The notes: generated from the sequence alone by a model not told the origin. A stretch of 64,000 nucleotides of DNA from Burkholderia puraquae (GCF_002099195.1 NZ_NBYX01000007.1:1-64000); one strand, 5' to 3'. Shown: positions 1-10,811, counted from the first letter of the stretch. Numbers and translations are program-made.

Positions 1-1254
1 AGCCGGCCGCAGTCGGGCTATTTCGTGAACCTGCGGCGCGACGACGGCCATGCGCCGGTGCGCGAGCTGCGACCGTCGAAGCCGATCGCGATCTCGTCGT
101 CGGTCGACGTGAGCCGGCTCGTGCTGTCGACGCTGCGCTCGATCGGCACGGACGACGCGGTGCCGCTGGGCTCGCCGTATCCGGACCCGAGCCTGTTTCC
201 GTTCGAGAAGCTGAACCGCTATGCGTATGCGGCCGGCCGCGACAAGTCGCTGTGGGGCGTGACGGACGGGCTGCCGCCCGGGCATCCGCGGCTGATCCGG
301 CAGATCGCACGGCGCTACCTGGAAAACGGGATGTCGGTGGACCCGAACGAGATCATCGTGACGGTCGGCGCGACGGAGGCGATCAACCTGTGCCTGCAGG
401 CCGTTGCGAAGCCCGGCGACACGGTCGCGGTGGAATCGCCGACGTTCTACGCGATGCTGCACGCAATCGAGCGGATGGGGATGAAGGCGATCGAGGTTGC
501 GACGCATCCGGAATACGGGATCGACATCGCGGCGCTGGCCGCGATTGCGAAGTCGCAGCCGATCGCCGCATGCATGGTGATGCCGAACTTCCAGAACCCG
601 CTCGGCTTCCAGATGCCCGACGAGCGCAAGCGCGAGCTGGTCGCGTTTGCCGCGAAAGCCGACCTGCCAATCATCGAGAATGGCGTGTACAACGAACTGT
701 ACTTCGGCAACATGCATCCGAGCACGCTGAAGTCGTTCGACCGCCACGACATCGTGCTGCATTGCTCGTCGTTCTCGAAGAGCCTGACGGCTGCGTACCG
801 GATCGGCTGGGCGCTGCCGGGCCGCTATCGCGAGCAGGTCGAGAAGCTGAAGTTCCTGAACACGCTCGCGACGCCGTCGCTGCCGCAGCTCGCGATCGCG
901 GAGTTTCTCGAACGCGACGGCTACGAGCATCACCTGCGGCGGATTCGCAAGGCGTATGCGCAGCAGGCGAACCTGATGCGCGCGATGGTGTCGCGGTTCT
1001 TCCCGGAGGGCACGCGCATTTCGAGCCCGGCGGGCGGGTACGTGCTGTGGATCGAGCTGCCCGCGCAGGTCGACGCGATGCGGCTGTACCAGCTCGCGCT
1101 GGAGCAGGGGATCACGATCGGGCCCGGCTACATGTTCTCGATCACGGACAGCTACCGGAATTTCATCCGGCTGAACTACAGCAGCCCGTGGTCGCCGGAG
1201 ATCGAGCAGGCGGTCGTGACAGTCGGCAAGCTCGCCGCCTGTTGCCTCGACTGA
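1..1254 (+). CDS. MocR-type (GntR/aminotransferase) transcriptional regulator, 5' truncated by window edge
   Basis: The reading frame is open from base 1 (Ser-Arg-Pro-Gln-Ser-Gly-Tyr-Phe-Val), so the true start lies upstream; a GTG at 25 is internal. The first residues match the end of a GntR winged helix (the RPQSGYFV turn), followed by a fold-type I aminotransferase domain. The PLP lysine lies in SSFSKSLTAAYRIGW, with its codon at about 778, and the NFQNPLG and ENGVYNELYFG segments are typical of the family. MocR proteins use PLP or amino-aldimines as effectors to control a nearby gene. The following formate dehydrogenase gene is convergent, so it is not an obvious target; the target may lie upstream of the window. 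Confidence 0.9.
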   Translation, partial: SRPQSGYFVNLRRDDGHAPVRELRPSKPIAISSSVDVSRLVLSTLRSIGTDDAVPLGSPYPDPSLFPFEKLNRYAYAAGRDKSLWGVTDGLPPGHPRLIRQIARRYLENGMSVDPNEIIVTVGATEAINLCLQAVAKPGDTVAVESPTFYAMLHAIERMGMKAIEVATHPEYGIDIAALAAIAKSQPIAACMVMPNFQNPLGFQMPDERKRELVAFAAKADLPIIENGVYNELYFGNMHPSTLKSFDRHDIVLHCSSFSKSLTAAYRIGWALPGRYREQVEKLKFLNTLATPSLPQLAIAEFLERDGYEHHLRRIRKAYAQQANLMRAMVSRFFPEGTRISSPAGGYVLWIELPAQVDAMRLYQLALEQGITIGPGYMFSITDSYRNFIRLNYSSPWSPEIEQAVVTVGKLAACCLD

Positions 1255-1288
1255 ACGTACCGCCGCGCGTCGCGCGTTGCCCGCCGCG

Positions 1289-2449
1289 TCACGTCAGCCG
1301 ATACGACTGCGCACCCGTTCCCGCGAGCGTGCCGCCGTCGACGATCAGGTATGCGTTGCGGATCGGCTTGCCGTCGAACCAGCATTGCAGGATCTCCAGC
1401 GTGCCGGCCGCGTAGCGCGCCTGCGCGGACAGCGACGTGCCGGAGATGTGCGGCGTCATCCCGTTGAACGGCATCGTGCGCCACGGGTGATCGGCCGGCG
1501 CCGGCTGAGGAAACCACACGTCGCCGCCGTAGCCCGCGAGATGCCCGGCCGTGACGGCGTTCACGACCGCATCGCGGTCGACCAGCTTCGCGCGAGCGGT
1601 GTTGATCAGGTACGCACCGCGCTTCATTCGCGCGATCATCGCCGCGTCGAACAGGTGCTCGGTCGACGGGTACAGCGGGATCTGCAGGTTGACGATGTCG
1701 ACGGCACCCGCGAGCGCCGCGGCATCGGCGTGATAGGTGAGCCCCAGTTCCTGCTCGACCGACGCATCGAGCCGGTGGCGCTGGGTGTAGTGCAGATGCA
1801 GGCCGAACGGCTTCAGCCGGCGCAGCACGGCGAGCCCGATGCGCCCCGCGCCGACCGTGCCGAAATGCATGCCTTCGACGTCATAGCTGCGCGACACGCA
1901 ATCGGCGATGTTCCAGCCGCCCTGCTGCGCGATTGCATGCGACGGCAAGTAGTTGCGCACCAGCGCGAGCGTCGTCATCACCACGTGCTCGGCCACGCTG
2001 ATGCTGTTCGAACCGGTGACTTCGGCGACGGTGATGTGCGCACGCGCGGCAGCGTCGAGATCGACATGATCGGAGCCGATGCCGGCCGTCAGCGCGAGCT
2101 TCAGCTTCGGCGCGCGGGCGATCCGTTCGGCCGTCAGGTACGCCGGCCAGAACGGCTGCGAGATCACCACGTCCGCTTCGGGCAGCCGGCGCTCGAATTC
2201 GGAGTCGGGGCCGTCCTTGTCGCTCGTGACGATCAGCGTGTGGCCGTGCGCTTCCAGATAGCCGCGCAACCCGAGCGCGCCGGACACCGAGCCGACGAGT
2301 TCGCCGGGCCGGAAGCCGGGCGGGCCGGCCGGCGTCGGCGCGGTTTGCCCGTCCGCGTAATGCGTGATGACCGGAATCGCATCGCGCACGTAGCGCGGCG
2401 GATAGCCGTCCACCGGATCGGGGTAGAGCACGCACAGGACGGTGGCCAT
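1289..2449 (-). CDS. fdh: NAD-dependent formate dehydrogenase
   Basis: A 386-residue D-2-hydroxyacid dehydrogenase-family enzyme that oxidises formate to CO2 with NAD+ in the cytosol, without metal cofactors. It matches the Pseudomonas/methylotroph formate dehydrogenase closely: TVAEVTGSNSISVAEHVVM, the GTVGAGRIG nucleotide loop, NLQIPLYPSTEHLF, GGDVWFPQPAPADHPWR and the catalytic-His stretch TPHISGTSLSAQARYAAGT. The start is the ATG at 2449 behind a CGGAG ribosome site; an upstream in-frame ATG at 2572 would add 41 residues without family support. It is divergent from the Rieske reductase gene at 2689, so both may share regulation and a formate-derived electron route. Confidence 0.93.
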   Translation of the reverse strand: MATVLCVLYPDPVDGYPPRYVRDAIPVITHYADGQTAPTPAGPPGFRPGELVGSVSGALGLRGYLEAHGHTLIVTSDKDGPDSEFERRLPEADVVISQPFWPAYLTAERIARAPKLKLALTAGIGSDHVDLDAAARAHITVAEVTGSNSISVAEHVVMTTLALVRNYLPSHAIAQQGGWNIADCVSRSYDVEGMHFGTVGAGRIGLAVLRRLKPFGLHLHYTQRHRLDASVEQELGLTYHADAAALAGAVDIVNLQIPLYPSTEHLFDAAMIARMKRGAYLINTARAKLVDRDAVVNAVTAGHLAGYGGDVWFPQPAPADHPWRTMPFNGMTPHISGTSLSAQARYAAGTLEILQCWFDGKPIRNAYLIVDGGTLAGTGAQSYRLT

Positions 2450-2484
2450 CGGGTAGCACTCCGGGTGACAGGGGAAAGGCGCGC

Positions 2485-2498
2485 GGCATGCGGATTGC
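2485..2498 (+). promoter_or_regulatory. sigma-54 promoter candidate (-24/-12) upstream of the Rieske reductase
   Basis: GGCATG-CGGA-TTGC has the invariant GG and GC 10 bp apart. It points toward the gene at 2689, with a long predicted leader of about 180 nt. A second, weaker element (GGCAGG-CGTG-TTGC, 2526-2539) follows it in the same direction. The long leader makes this less certain than the sites in the 10-36 kb cluster. Confidence 0.4.
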
Positions 2499-2688
2499 GC
2501 AGGACGCGCGACGTGCGCCGCAGGCGGCAGGCGTGTTGCGCCGCAACGTTGATGACGTTCTACGCCCGCCATGGATCTCGTACAAGCTACAGTCAGTGTT
2601 TGCGTGCGCTGCGGGGGTGTCTGTACCTGTTCTTTTCATGAGGGACGCCGATAATGGGATCGTTACCTGACTCTGGGGGAGCAACGTC

Positions 2689-4221
2689 ATGTCCGGAAGC
2701 GATTCCTCGTCTGCACGTCCCGATCTCACGCAAGGCATCGCGCTCGACGATCTTGCCGACGGTGCAATGATCGAGGGCCATGTCGGCGACGCAGCGGTGC
2801 TGCTCGTGCGCCGCGCCGACGAACTGTTTGCCGTGGGCGCGCAGTGCCCGCACTACGGTGCGCCGTTGGCCGATGGCCTGCTGGAGGGCGACACGCTCCG
2901 CTGCCCGTGGCATCACGCGGCGTTCTGCCTGCGCACCGGCGAACTGCTGCGCGCGCCGGCGCTCGACGGGCTGCCGTGCTGGCGCGTCGAACGCCGCGCC
3001 GGCCGCGCCGTTGTGCTCGATGCGCGGCCGGCCGCCGCGCCGCCTGCGCTGAATGCGGCCGGACTGCCCGCGTCGGTGGTGATCGTCGGCGGCGGCGCCG
3101 CGGCGATCGCGGCCGCGGTGACGCTGCGGCAGGAAGGCTATCCGCATCCCGTCACGCTGCTCACCGCCGATGCCGATCCGCCGTACGACCGGCCGAACCT
3201 GTCGAAAGACTATCTCGCCGGCACGGCCGACGCCGACTGGCTGCCGCTGCGTGCGCCTTCTTTCTATACCGATCATCGTATCGACGTGCGGTGCGGCGCG
3301 CGTGTCGCGCGGATCGATCCCGCGCAGCAGGCGGTCGAACTGGCCGACGGCAGCCGCGTTGGATACGGCGCGCTGCTGCTTGCAACGGGCGCCGAGCCGA
3401 ACCGGCTGACCGTGCCCGGCGCGGACCTGCCGCACGTGTGCGTGCTGCGCTCGCGCGCCGATTGCGACGCGCTGATCGGCAAGCTGAAAACGGCGCGTCG
3501 CTGCGTCGTGGTCGGCGCGAGCTTCATCGGGCTCGAAGCCGCCGCCGCGTTGCGCACGCGCGGGCTCGACGTGCAGGTCGTCGCGCCCGATGCGCATCCG
3601 ATGGCGCACGTGCTCGGCGAAGCGCTCGGCGAGACGATCCAGGCACTGCACGAGTCGCACGGCGTCGTGTTCCATCTCGGCGCGACGCCGGCGCAGATCA
3701 CGCCTGACAGCGTGACGCTGTCGACCGGCGACGTGCTGCCGGCCGATGTCGTGGTGGTCGGCATCGGCGTTCATCCGAACGTGGCGCTCGCGCAGGACGC
3801 GGGGCTGGCCGTCGAGCGCGGCGTGACGGTCGACCGCTTCCTTCAGACGAGTGTGCCCGGCATCTACGCGGCCGGCGACATCGCGCGCTGGCCCGACCCG
3901 CTGACGGGCGAGCGCATTCGCGTCGAGCACTGGGTCGTCGCCGAGCGGCAGGGCATCGTCGCCGCGCGCAACATGCTCGGGCAGCAGCGGCCGTTCGACG
4001 CGGTGCCGTTCTTCTGGAGCCAGCATTACGACCTGACGGTCAACTATGTCGGGCATGCGGAGCAATTCGATCGTGTCGAGATCGATGGCGATCTCGGCGC
4101 GCATGATTGCTCGATCGCATACTGGCGCGGCAACACGCGGCTCGCGGTCGCGACGATCGGCCGCGATCTCGACAGCCTGAAGGCGGAGGCGGCATTCGAG
4201 CGGCAGATAGCAGCCGCGTGA
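2689..4221 (+). CDS. Rieske-domain FAD-dependent ferredoxin/NAD(P)H reductase (AIF3-like)
   Basis: 510 residues. The N-terminal Rieske [2Fe-2S] domain has ligands C53, H55, C72 and H75 (AQCPHYGAPL ... CPWHH). It is followed by a two-dinucleotide-binding FAD/NAD reductase: VIVGGGAAAIAAAVTLRQEG (FAD), PPYDRPNLSKDYL, VVVGASFIGLEAAAALRTRG (NAD) and the FAD-binding TSVPGIYAAGDIARW. The C-terminal reductase domain HFFWSQHYDL-like segment (FFWSQHYDLTVNYVG) is typical of ferredoxin reductases of aromatic or P450 systems. The natural electron partner is unknown. The start at 2689 has a strong GGGGGAG site. Divergent from the formate dehydrogenase. Confidence 0.88.
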   Translation: MSGSDSSSARPDLTQGIALDDLADGAMIEGHVGDAAVLLVRRADELFAVGAQCPHYGAPLADGLLEGDTLRCPWHHAAFCLRTGELLRAPALDGLPCWRVERRAGRAVVLDARPAAAPPALNAAGLPASVVIVGGGAAAIAAAVTLRQEGYPHPVTLLTADADPPYDRPNLSKDYLAGTADADWLPLRAPSFYTDHRIDVRCGARVARIDPAQQAVELADGSRVGYGALLLATGAEPNRLTVPGADLPHVCVLRSRADCDALIGKLKTARRCVVVGASFIGLEAAAALRTRGLDVQVVAPDAHPMAHVLGEALGETIQALHESHGVVFHLGATPAQITPDSVTLSTGDVLPADVVVVGIGVHPNVALAQDAGLAVERGVTVDRFLQTSVPGIYAAGDIARWPDPLTGERIRVEHWVVAERQGIVAARNMLGQQRPFDAVPFFWSQHYDLTVNYVGHAEQFDRVEIDGDLGAHDCSIAYWRGNTRLAVATIGRDLDSLKAEAAFERQIAAA

Positions 4222-4258
4222 CCGCGGCGCGACAACATGATTCGAACCCGGAGGCGAG

Positions 4259-4636
4259 ATGAATCCCGAAGTCCGTGCACGTTTTGAAACCGAGTTTGCG
4301 CCGCGCATCGCGGCGCGCGTGCTCGGCCTGTATCAGCCTGGCGAAGTGAGGGTGGACGTCGTGCCGCACGACGGGCAGGGCAGCCCGACCTGTGTCGACG
4401 TGATCGGCCTCACGTCGACGGTCGGGCTGCCGAACCGGCTGAATGCGCGGCTCGCGTGGCGCGACGATGCGATCGATGCATTGCTGGCCGAGCCCGACCG
4501 CAGCCGCTTCGACCGCTATCTCGCGGCGCTGCCGGTCACGATCGAACGCTGGCAGATGGAATTGCCGGTCGACTTCAGCACGCGGACCCAGCGCGACCGC
4601 GAGATCCTGATCGGCGATCTGGATTTCGATGCGTGA
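4259..4636 (+). CDS. Small conserved-type protein of unknown function
   Basis: A 125-residue soluble protein that begins MNPEVRARFETEFAPRIAARV and has no signal peptide or membrane segment. It ends in an acidic tail (ILIGDLDFDA). The start has a CCGGAGGCG ribosome site and lies 37 bp after the reductase gene, so co-transcription is likely. I do not recognise a function; it resembles small Burkholderia-restricted DUF proteins. Its partner gene downstream (4674-4892) is convergent. Confidence 0.7.
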   Translation: MNPEVRARFETEFAPRIAARVLGLYQPGEVRVDVVPHDGQGSPTCVDVIGLTSTVGLPNRLNARLAWRDDAIDALLAEPDRSRFDRYLAALPVTIERWQMELPVDFSTRTQRDREILIGDLDFDA

Positions 4637-4673
4637 GCGCGTCGCGCGGTGCGTGCCGATGAGCCCGTTGCCG

Positions 4674-4892
4674 CTACCGGTCGCGTGTCCTGATCATCAC
4701 GCGGCCCTGGTCGATGCCGCCGCGCAGCGCTTCGTCGCACGTGAGCCATTCGGGCGTGACGAGCTCGGGCGCCGGCAGGTCGACCGGCGCGCCGTCGCGG
4801 AAGATCCGCACCTGCGCGACCCACGCGCCGTTCGCGTTGCGCGTCGCATCGACGCGAATCTCGTGATCCATGAAGGTGTCGGTGGCTTGCAT
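4674..4892 (-). CDS. Small DUF6566-type protein
   Basis: 72 residues with the pattern HEIRV-x-A ... GAWVAQVRIFRDGAPVDLP ... PEWLTCDEALRGGIDQGR. The same layout is seen in the protein at 36368-36610 (HEIRV ... GAWRDEVQVYVSGERIELA ... PDWLTENEALLAGIERGR), so the two are paralogues. The family name is from memory and not certain; its function is unknown. The start ATG at 4892 follows an intergenic region with a perfect 18-bp palindrome (4941-4958). Confidence 0.75.
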   Translation of the reverse strand: MQATDTFMDHEIRVDATRNANGAWVAQVRIFRDGAPVDLPAPELVTPEWLTCDEALRGGIDQGRVMIRTRDR

Positions 4893-4940
4893 CGGTCGGG
4901 GCCCTCCGTCGTGCGTGAACGCGGTGCGTCGATCGTAGCA

Positions 4941-4958
4941 GCATGGCGCGCGCCATGC
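4941..4958. promoter_or_regulatory. 18-bp perfect palindrome in a divergent promoter region
   Basis: GCATGGCGC-GCGCCATGC reads identically on both strands and lies between the starts at 4892 (minus) and 5015 (plus). It could be an operator. On either strand it also contains GG-N10-GC, but with CGCG instead of CACG and ATGC instead of TTGC, so it is a poor sigma-54 match. Confidence 0.35.
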
Positions 4959-5014
4959 ATCGGAAATGCAGCGGAACCTGCGCGCGATTCGACGCGCGAG
5001 ACGGGAGCGAACCT

Positions 5015-5653
5015 GTGACCTTCGACCTGACCTTTTCGATCAAGGTGTTCGCGGCGCTGTTCGCGATCATGAACCCGATCGCGAACATCCCGGTGTTCCT
5101 GTCGCTGACGGAAGGCGCGGCGGACGGCGTGCGCCGCAAGGTCGCGCTGACGGCCGCGATCGGCGTGACGGTTGGCTGCATCGTGTCGGCTGTGGCAGGT
5201 GGCGCGATCCTGCACATGTTCGGCCTGACGATCGACGATTTCCGCCTCGCGGGCGGGCTGCTGGTGCTGCTGATCGCGCTGTCGATGCTGCATGGTGCGC
5301 CGAGCCGCCAGCATTCGCCGGGAGAAGACGAAGGCGCCGACCCGGCGGCGGCCGAGCGCGTCGCGATCTATCCGCTGACGATCCCGCTGCTCGTCGGCCC
5401 CGGCACGATCGCGACGATGATCGTGCTCGGGCACGGCGCGTTCTCGACCGGGCAGGAACTCGCGTTCGCGCTCGGGCTGGCTGCGTTTCTCGTGTTGCTG
5501 GCCGTTTCGTTGCTGTCGGCACCGCTGATCGGCCATTACCTGTCGCCGCGCGTGACGGCGGTGACGCAGCGCCTGATGGGGATGATTCTCGCGGCGATCG
5601 CGATGCAGATGATCGTCGCGAGCCTGAAGGCCGCGTTCGGGCTGCCGCATTGA
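5015..5653 (+). CDS. marC: MarC-family inner-membrane protein
   Basis: 212 residues from a GTG start at 5015 with a GGGAGCG ribosome site, the usual length for MarC/UPF0056. A longer frame from 4943 would begin inside the palindrome and add a charged, non-family leader. Six hydrophobic segments are visible, starting with FSIKVFAALFAIMNPIANIP, which carries the signature NP-x-ANIPVF. Other conserved parts are YPLTIPLLVGPGTIATMIV and the C-terminal RLMGMILAAIAMQMIV. MarC proteins were once tied to antibiotic resistance, but their transport role is unknown. Confidence 0.9.
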   Translation: MTFDLTFSIKVFAALFAIMNPIANIPVFLSLTEGAADGVRRKVALTAAIGVTVGCIVSAVAGGAILHMFGLTIDDFRLAGGLLVLLIALSMLHGAPSRQHSPGEDEGADPAAAERVAIYPLTIPLLVGPGTIATMIVLGHGAFSTGQELAFALGLAAFLVLLAVSLLSAPLIGHYLSPRVTAVTQRLMGMILAAIAMQMIVASLKAAFGLPH

Positions 5654-5698
5654 GCGCGGTGCATCCGGAACCGGCCGCCTGATTTCACGGAGTGGCGG

Positions 5699-6163
5699 AT
5701 GAATACGTTGATTGCATTGTCTTATCCGGACCTCGAGGCCGCCCATCGCGCGCTCGCGGTACTCGATACGTTGCGCGACCGGCACGTCGTCGCGCTGTCG
5801 GGTGTTGCGATCGTCGAGTGCGCAACCGATGGACAGTTGCGCGCGCATGCACTCGACCCCGCTCGCATGCCGCCCGGCTCGCTGCTCGACAGCGTGGTCG
5901 AGCACATCGAATCGTCGCTCGATGCATGGCGCAAGCGGCCGGTGGACGACGCGCTGATCGACCGCGTCGCGCGCAAGGCGCGCCCCGGCACCGTGTCGCT
6001 CGGGCTGGCCGCGACGCAACTCGACATCTACGCGCTGAGCACGGCGTTCGCACCGTTCGGCGGCGAAGTGATCGACACGACGCTGTCGATCGACGACGAA
6101 CTGAAGCTCGTCGAAGCGATCTCGAATGCGCGCGACGGCGGCAGTCATGCCGCGACCGACTGA
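5699..6163 (+). CDS. DUF1269-like protein
   Basis: 154 residues. It resembles DUF1269 proteins: an N-terminal LIALSYPDLEAAHRAL segment, then ALIDRVARKARPGTVSLGLAAT and the C-terminal FGGEVIDTTLSIDDELKL. It lacks an obvious membrane hairpin. It starts 45 bp after marC with a GGAGTGGCGG ribosome site and is probably co-transcribed. Function unknown. Confidence 0.7.
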   Translation: MNTLIALSYPDLEAAHRALAVLDTLRDRHVVALSGVAIVECATDGQLRAHALDPARMPPGSLLDSVVEHIESSLDAWRKRPVDDALIDRVARKARPGTVSLGLAATQLDIYALSTAFAPFGGEVIDTTLSIDDELKLVEAISNARDGGSHAATD

Positions 6164-6622
6164 CCGACGAAGCACGCAGGGCGACCGCTGTACGGCGAGT
6201 GAATCAGCAGGGTCTGAAGCGAACGCAAGCCGTCGAGCCGCCGCGTATCGTCGCCAACCGATTTCGACATGCGAAAAGTCAGGCCGGAAAGTTTGACCGC
6301 AGATGTCGGAGAAGTGCGCAAAAGATGTGATCAGGACGACTTCACGCCGCATGATTCGCGCGAAAGCAATGACATTCTTACCGATCATGACGCATTGAAT
6401 CTGGCAATGCAGGGCACATGTGCAGATAGATTTATTCGATGATCGGCGAATGCGCGACATCGCTCTTCTATACTGACAGGGACTGCTTTTTGCGGGAGGA
6501 CAGCCAGTCCGCATGAACGCATCGATCGTGCCGTATCGTCGTGCGGCTTGCGGCCGGATCTCGCTGCTACCCGCTGCGGCCCTGGCCGATACGCGCGCCG
6601 GGCCGCTTCACAAGGAGCCACG
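6164..6622. other. Gene-free stretch before the two-component operon
   Basis: 459 bp without a convincing coding frame and lower in G+C than its surroundings, especially 6290-6480. It probably holds the promoter of the response-regulator/kinase operon. A sigma-70-like -10 (TATACT, 6469-6474) lacks a clear -35. A weak GG-N10-GC element (GGACTGCTTTTTGC, 6480-6493) has a good -12 but a poor -24. No RNA gene recognised. Confidence 0.4.
6480..6493 (+). promoter_or_regulatory. Weak sigma-54-like element upstream of the NtrC-type regulator
   Basis: GG-ACTGCTTTTT-GC has correct 10-bp spacing and a T-rich TTTGC -12 element, but ACTG in place of CACG at -24. It lies 130 nt before the start at 6623. 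It is listed because the neighbouring cluster is rich in better matches. Confidence 0.2.
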
Positions 6623-7989
<1,367 letters not shown>

Positions 7990-7990
<1 letters not shown>

Positions 7991-10335
7991 TGCCGCGCCG
8001 ACCGCACCAGCCGCCGGGAATCCGGGCGATGTTCGACACATCGCGGATGCGCGCCGGCAATTACGTCACCGCCGTGATGCTGGTCGCGATCGCGACCGTG
8101 CTGCAGGCGCTCGCGATCCGCTTCGGTGGCGTGAACCTGCCGCTCGTCCTGTACTACCCGCTGCTCGCGGGCGCCGCATGGGCGACGTCGTTCCTGTTCG
8201 GGATGGTCTCGACGGTGGTCAGCGGCTTGCTCGTCTGGACGCTGTTCCTGTCCGATCCCGCGGCCTATACGCAGCCGTTGCCCGAGCGGCTCGTCCGGCT
8301 CGGCACCTTCGTGCTGATCTGCGCGCTCGTCTGCGCGATCGTGTCGATGCTGCGCCACGCGCGCATCACGAACGATGCCGCGCTCCGGCGTGAAACGGCC
8401 GCGCGCCGGCGGCTCGAAGCCGTGCTGCAGGCGCTGCCGCATGGCGTGATCGCCATCGATACGAACGGGCGGCTCACCTGCATCAACGCCGCGGCGGCGG
8501 CGCTCGCCGGCTGCCGGCCGGACGACGCGACGGGCCGTGCCGCGCGCGACGTGCTGCGGGTCGTCGATCGCGACGGCCGGCGCGTGCAATCGACACCGCT
8601 CGATCTCGCGCTCGGCGGCGCGGGCGTCGTGTCGGATCGCCACTGGCTGCAGGCAGACGGCGGCGAACCGGTGCCGATCGTCGAGGTCGCAGCGCCGCTC
8701 GGCGACGCGGACGGCAACGTCGACGGCGCCGTGCTGCTGCTGCGCGACGCCAGCGCCGACCGCACGCGGGCCGACGCGTCGCGGTTGCAGCGCGCCGTCG
8801 TCGACGCGTCGCCGGATGCGATCGTCGGCATCGATACCGACGGCCGCATTGTCAGCTGGAACCCGGCCGCGCAGCGGATGTTCGGGTACGACGAAGGCCA
8901 TGCGCGCGGACGCACATTCGAATCGTTGATTGCGATGCGCTGGCTGAAGCGCAAGCCGCTTGCCAGATCGTTCGACGACATGCGCGACGCGGTCGGGCCG
9001 ATCGACCTGCTGTGCGTGCGCCGCGACGGCCGGCGCTTTCGTGCGACGGTGTCGGCGGGCCCGGTACGCGGCGACGCGCGCGCATGCGTCGCGCTGTCGC
9101 TGACGCTGCGCGAAGCCGGCGCACAGCGCCGCCGCGACCTGCGCGCGCAGCGGTCGCTGCAGGGCGCGCGCGATGCGCGCGACCAGGCCGATTCGTCGAA
9201 CCGCCTGAAGGACGAGCTGCTCGCGACGGTGTCGCACGAGTTGCGCACGCCGCTGAACGTGATCTACGGCTGGGTCGAGGTGCTGCGCAATTCGGGCGAC
9301 AACGCGCTGCAGCAGCAGGCGATCGACGCGATCGACCGCAGCGCGCGTTCGCTCACGCGGATGGTCGGTGACATCCTCGACGCGTCGTCGCTTGCCACCG
9401 GCAAGCTGCAGCTCGATGCGATGCCGGTGGACGTCGTGCGGCTGTTCTCCGATTCGGTCGGTGCGTTCCAGACGGCCGCGTCGTCGGCCGGTATCGTGCT
9501 CGAGTTCGACTGTGCGGCGCCGACCTGCGTCGTGTCGGGCGATGCCGAGCGATTGCGGCAGATGCTGTCGAATCTCGTGTCGAACGCGCTCAAGTTCACG
9601 CCGGCCGGCGGCCGCGTGACGGTCGGGCTCGTGCGCGACGACGAACGGGTGGTACTGACCGTATCCGACACGGGGCAGGGCATCGTGCCGGCGTTCGTGC
9701 CGTACGTGTTCGACATGTTCCGCCGCGCGGACGATTCGCCCGCATCGTCGCGGCGCGGGCTGGGCCTCGGGCTGTCGATCGTGCGCCATATCGCCGAGCT
9801 GCACGGCGGCAGCGTGACGGTCGAGAGTGCGGGCCGCAATCGCGGCACGACGTTCACGGTGACCCTGCCGGCCGGCTGGCGGCCGATCGGCGCGATGGCG
9901 TGGGGGAATGCGCGCGCGGGCCGCCACCGCGACCCGACGATGCTCGATACGCAACGCATCCTGATCGTCGACGACGATGCGACGACGCGCGAGAGCCTCA
10001 CCGCCGCGCTGACGACGTTCGGCGCGGCCGTCGCGATCGCGTCGACGGGCCGCGAAGCGCTCGCGGCGGCCGCCGACCTGCGGCCGACCGTCGTGCTGGC
10101 CGATCTCGAGATACCCGACGGCGATGGCTTCTGGCTGGTCGACGCGTTGCGGCACGCGGGCATGAACGGCAGCGGTGCGCCACCCGGGGTGCGGGTGCTC
10201 GCCGTGACCGCGCATGCGGGCCTGGCCGACGAACGCCGTGTGCTCGAGGCCGGGTTCGACGGCTACCTGTGCAAGCCGGTCGACGTGCGCGAACTGGCGG
10301 ACAAGATCGTGCGCGTGACGACGCACGACGGCTGA
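7990..10335 (+). CDS. Hybrid sensor histidine kinase with C-terminal receiver
   Basis: 781 residues from the ATG at 7990, which overlaps the regulator's stop. Order: four N-terminal membrane segments (about 24-125, DUF4118-like), two PAS domains (about 140-250 and 260-380; HGVIAIDTNGRLTCIN and DAIVGIDTDGRIVSWNPAAQRMFGY), HisKA with phospho-His H416 in ATVSHELRTPLNVIYGW, HATPase with N, G1 and G2 boxes (LVSNALKFTPAGG, VSDTGQGI, GLGLGLSIVRHI), and a receiver with acceptor D705 (VLADLEIPDGDG). The terminal receiver suggests an internal phosphorelay before transfer to the adjacent regulator. The input signal is unknown; the membrane part has almost no periplasmic domain, so an intramembrane or cytoplasmic cue is likely. 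Confidence 0.92.
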
Positions 10336-10531
10336 CGCTGCGGCCGTCCATCGCGCCTCTGTCGTGACGGCCTTTTCCGGTGAGGCGGGGCTGACCTCGA
10401 CCGGAGATCTGCATGATGTTTTAAAGGTGCCATCGCCCGCAGCGATCGACGCGCCGTCACGTCCGCCTCGGCCGAGACACGCCTTCGAGCGTGTTCGCGA
10501 CGTTGTCGCGTTTGCGCCGGTCGTGCTGCGG

Positions 10532-10744
10532 TCATTCGTCATGCGTATCGAATGGCGAATCGGGCGGCGAATCGGGCGGCGTGTCGGGCTCGATGCGCGT
10601 GACGCCGCCGGTCGCGGGACAGTCGCTCGCGGGAAACGGATCGTCGAGCTGCTGGTCGAGATGGCGTTCCGAATGGCGCGTGCGCGTGCGGTCCTCGTGC
10701 TTCCGCGCCGGCGCGTCATGGCCGGGCTGCATCGAATCCTTCAT
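10532..10744 (-). CDS. Small hydrophilic protein (70 aa), likely real gene behind a sigma-54 promoter
   Basis: Begins MKDSMQPGHDAPARKHEDR and ends TPPDSPPDSPFDTHDE. It is very polar, without membrane segments. The start ATG at 10744 has an AGGGCG site 11 nt upstream. A sigma-54 element (10785-10798, minus strand) ends 41 nt before the start, which is the main reason to believe this short frame. The C-terminal PPDS repeats are encoded by a 12-bp tandem repeat. No family recognised. Confidence 0.5.
   Translation of the reverse strand: MKDSMQPGHDAPARKHEDRTRTRHSERHLDQQLDDPFPASDCPATGGVTRIEPDTPPDSPPDSPFDTHDE
10554..10589 (+). repeat. 12-bp tandem repeat, three copies
   Basis: GGCGAATCGGGC (10554-10565 and 10566-10577) is followed by the degenerate third copy GGCGTGTCGGGC. 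It encodes the SPPD/TPPD repeats at the C terminus of the small minus-strand protein; copy-number change would stay in frame. Confidence 0.85.
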
Positions 10745-10784
10745 GGCGAGGCGCCCTGCGAATGACGATGACCCAGGTATTTCC

Positions 10785-10798
10785 GCAACGGCCATGCC
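10785..10798 (-). promoter_or_regulatory. sigma-54 promoter (-24/-12), minus strand
   Basis: Read on the minus strand: GGCATG-GCCG-TTGC. The GC ends 41 nt before the ATG of the 70-aa gene. It is back to back with the plus-strand site at 10812, leaving only 13 bp between them. Confidence 0.6.
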
Positions 10799-10811
10799 CG
10801 GATTTGCGCGC

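Noticed and set aside
10336-10531. Short frames after the hybrid kinase gene
   Set aside because: None has a ribosome site or protein-like composition; the 196 bp look like an ordinary 3' region.
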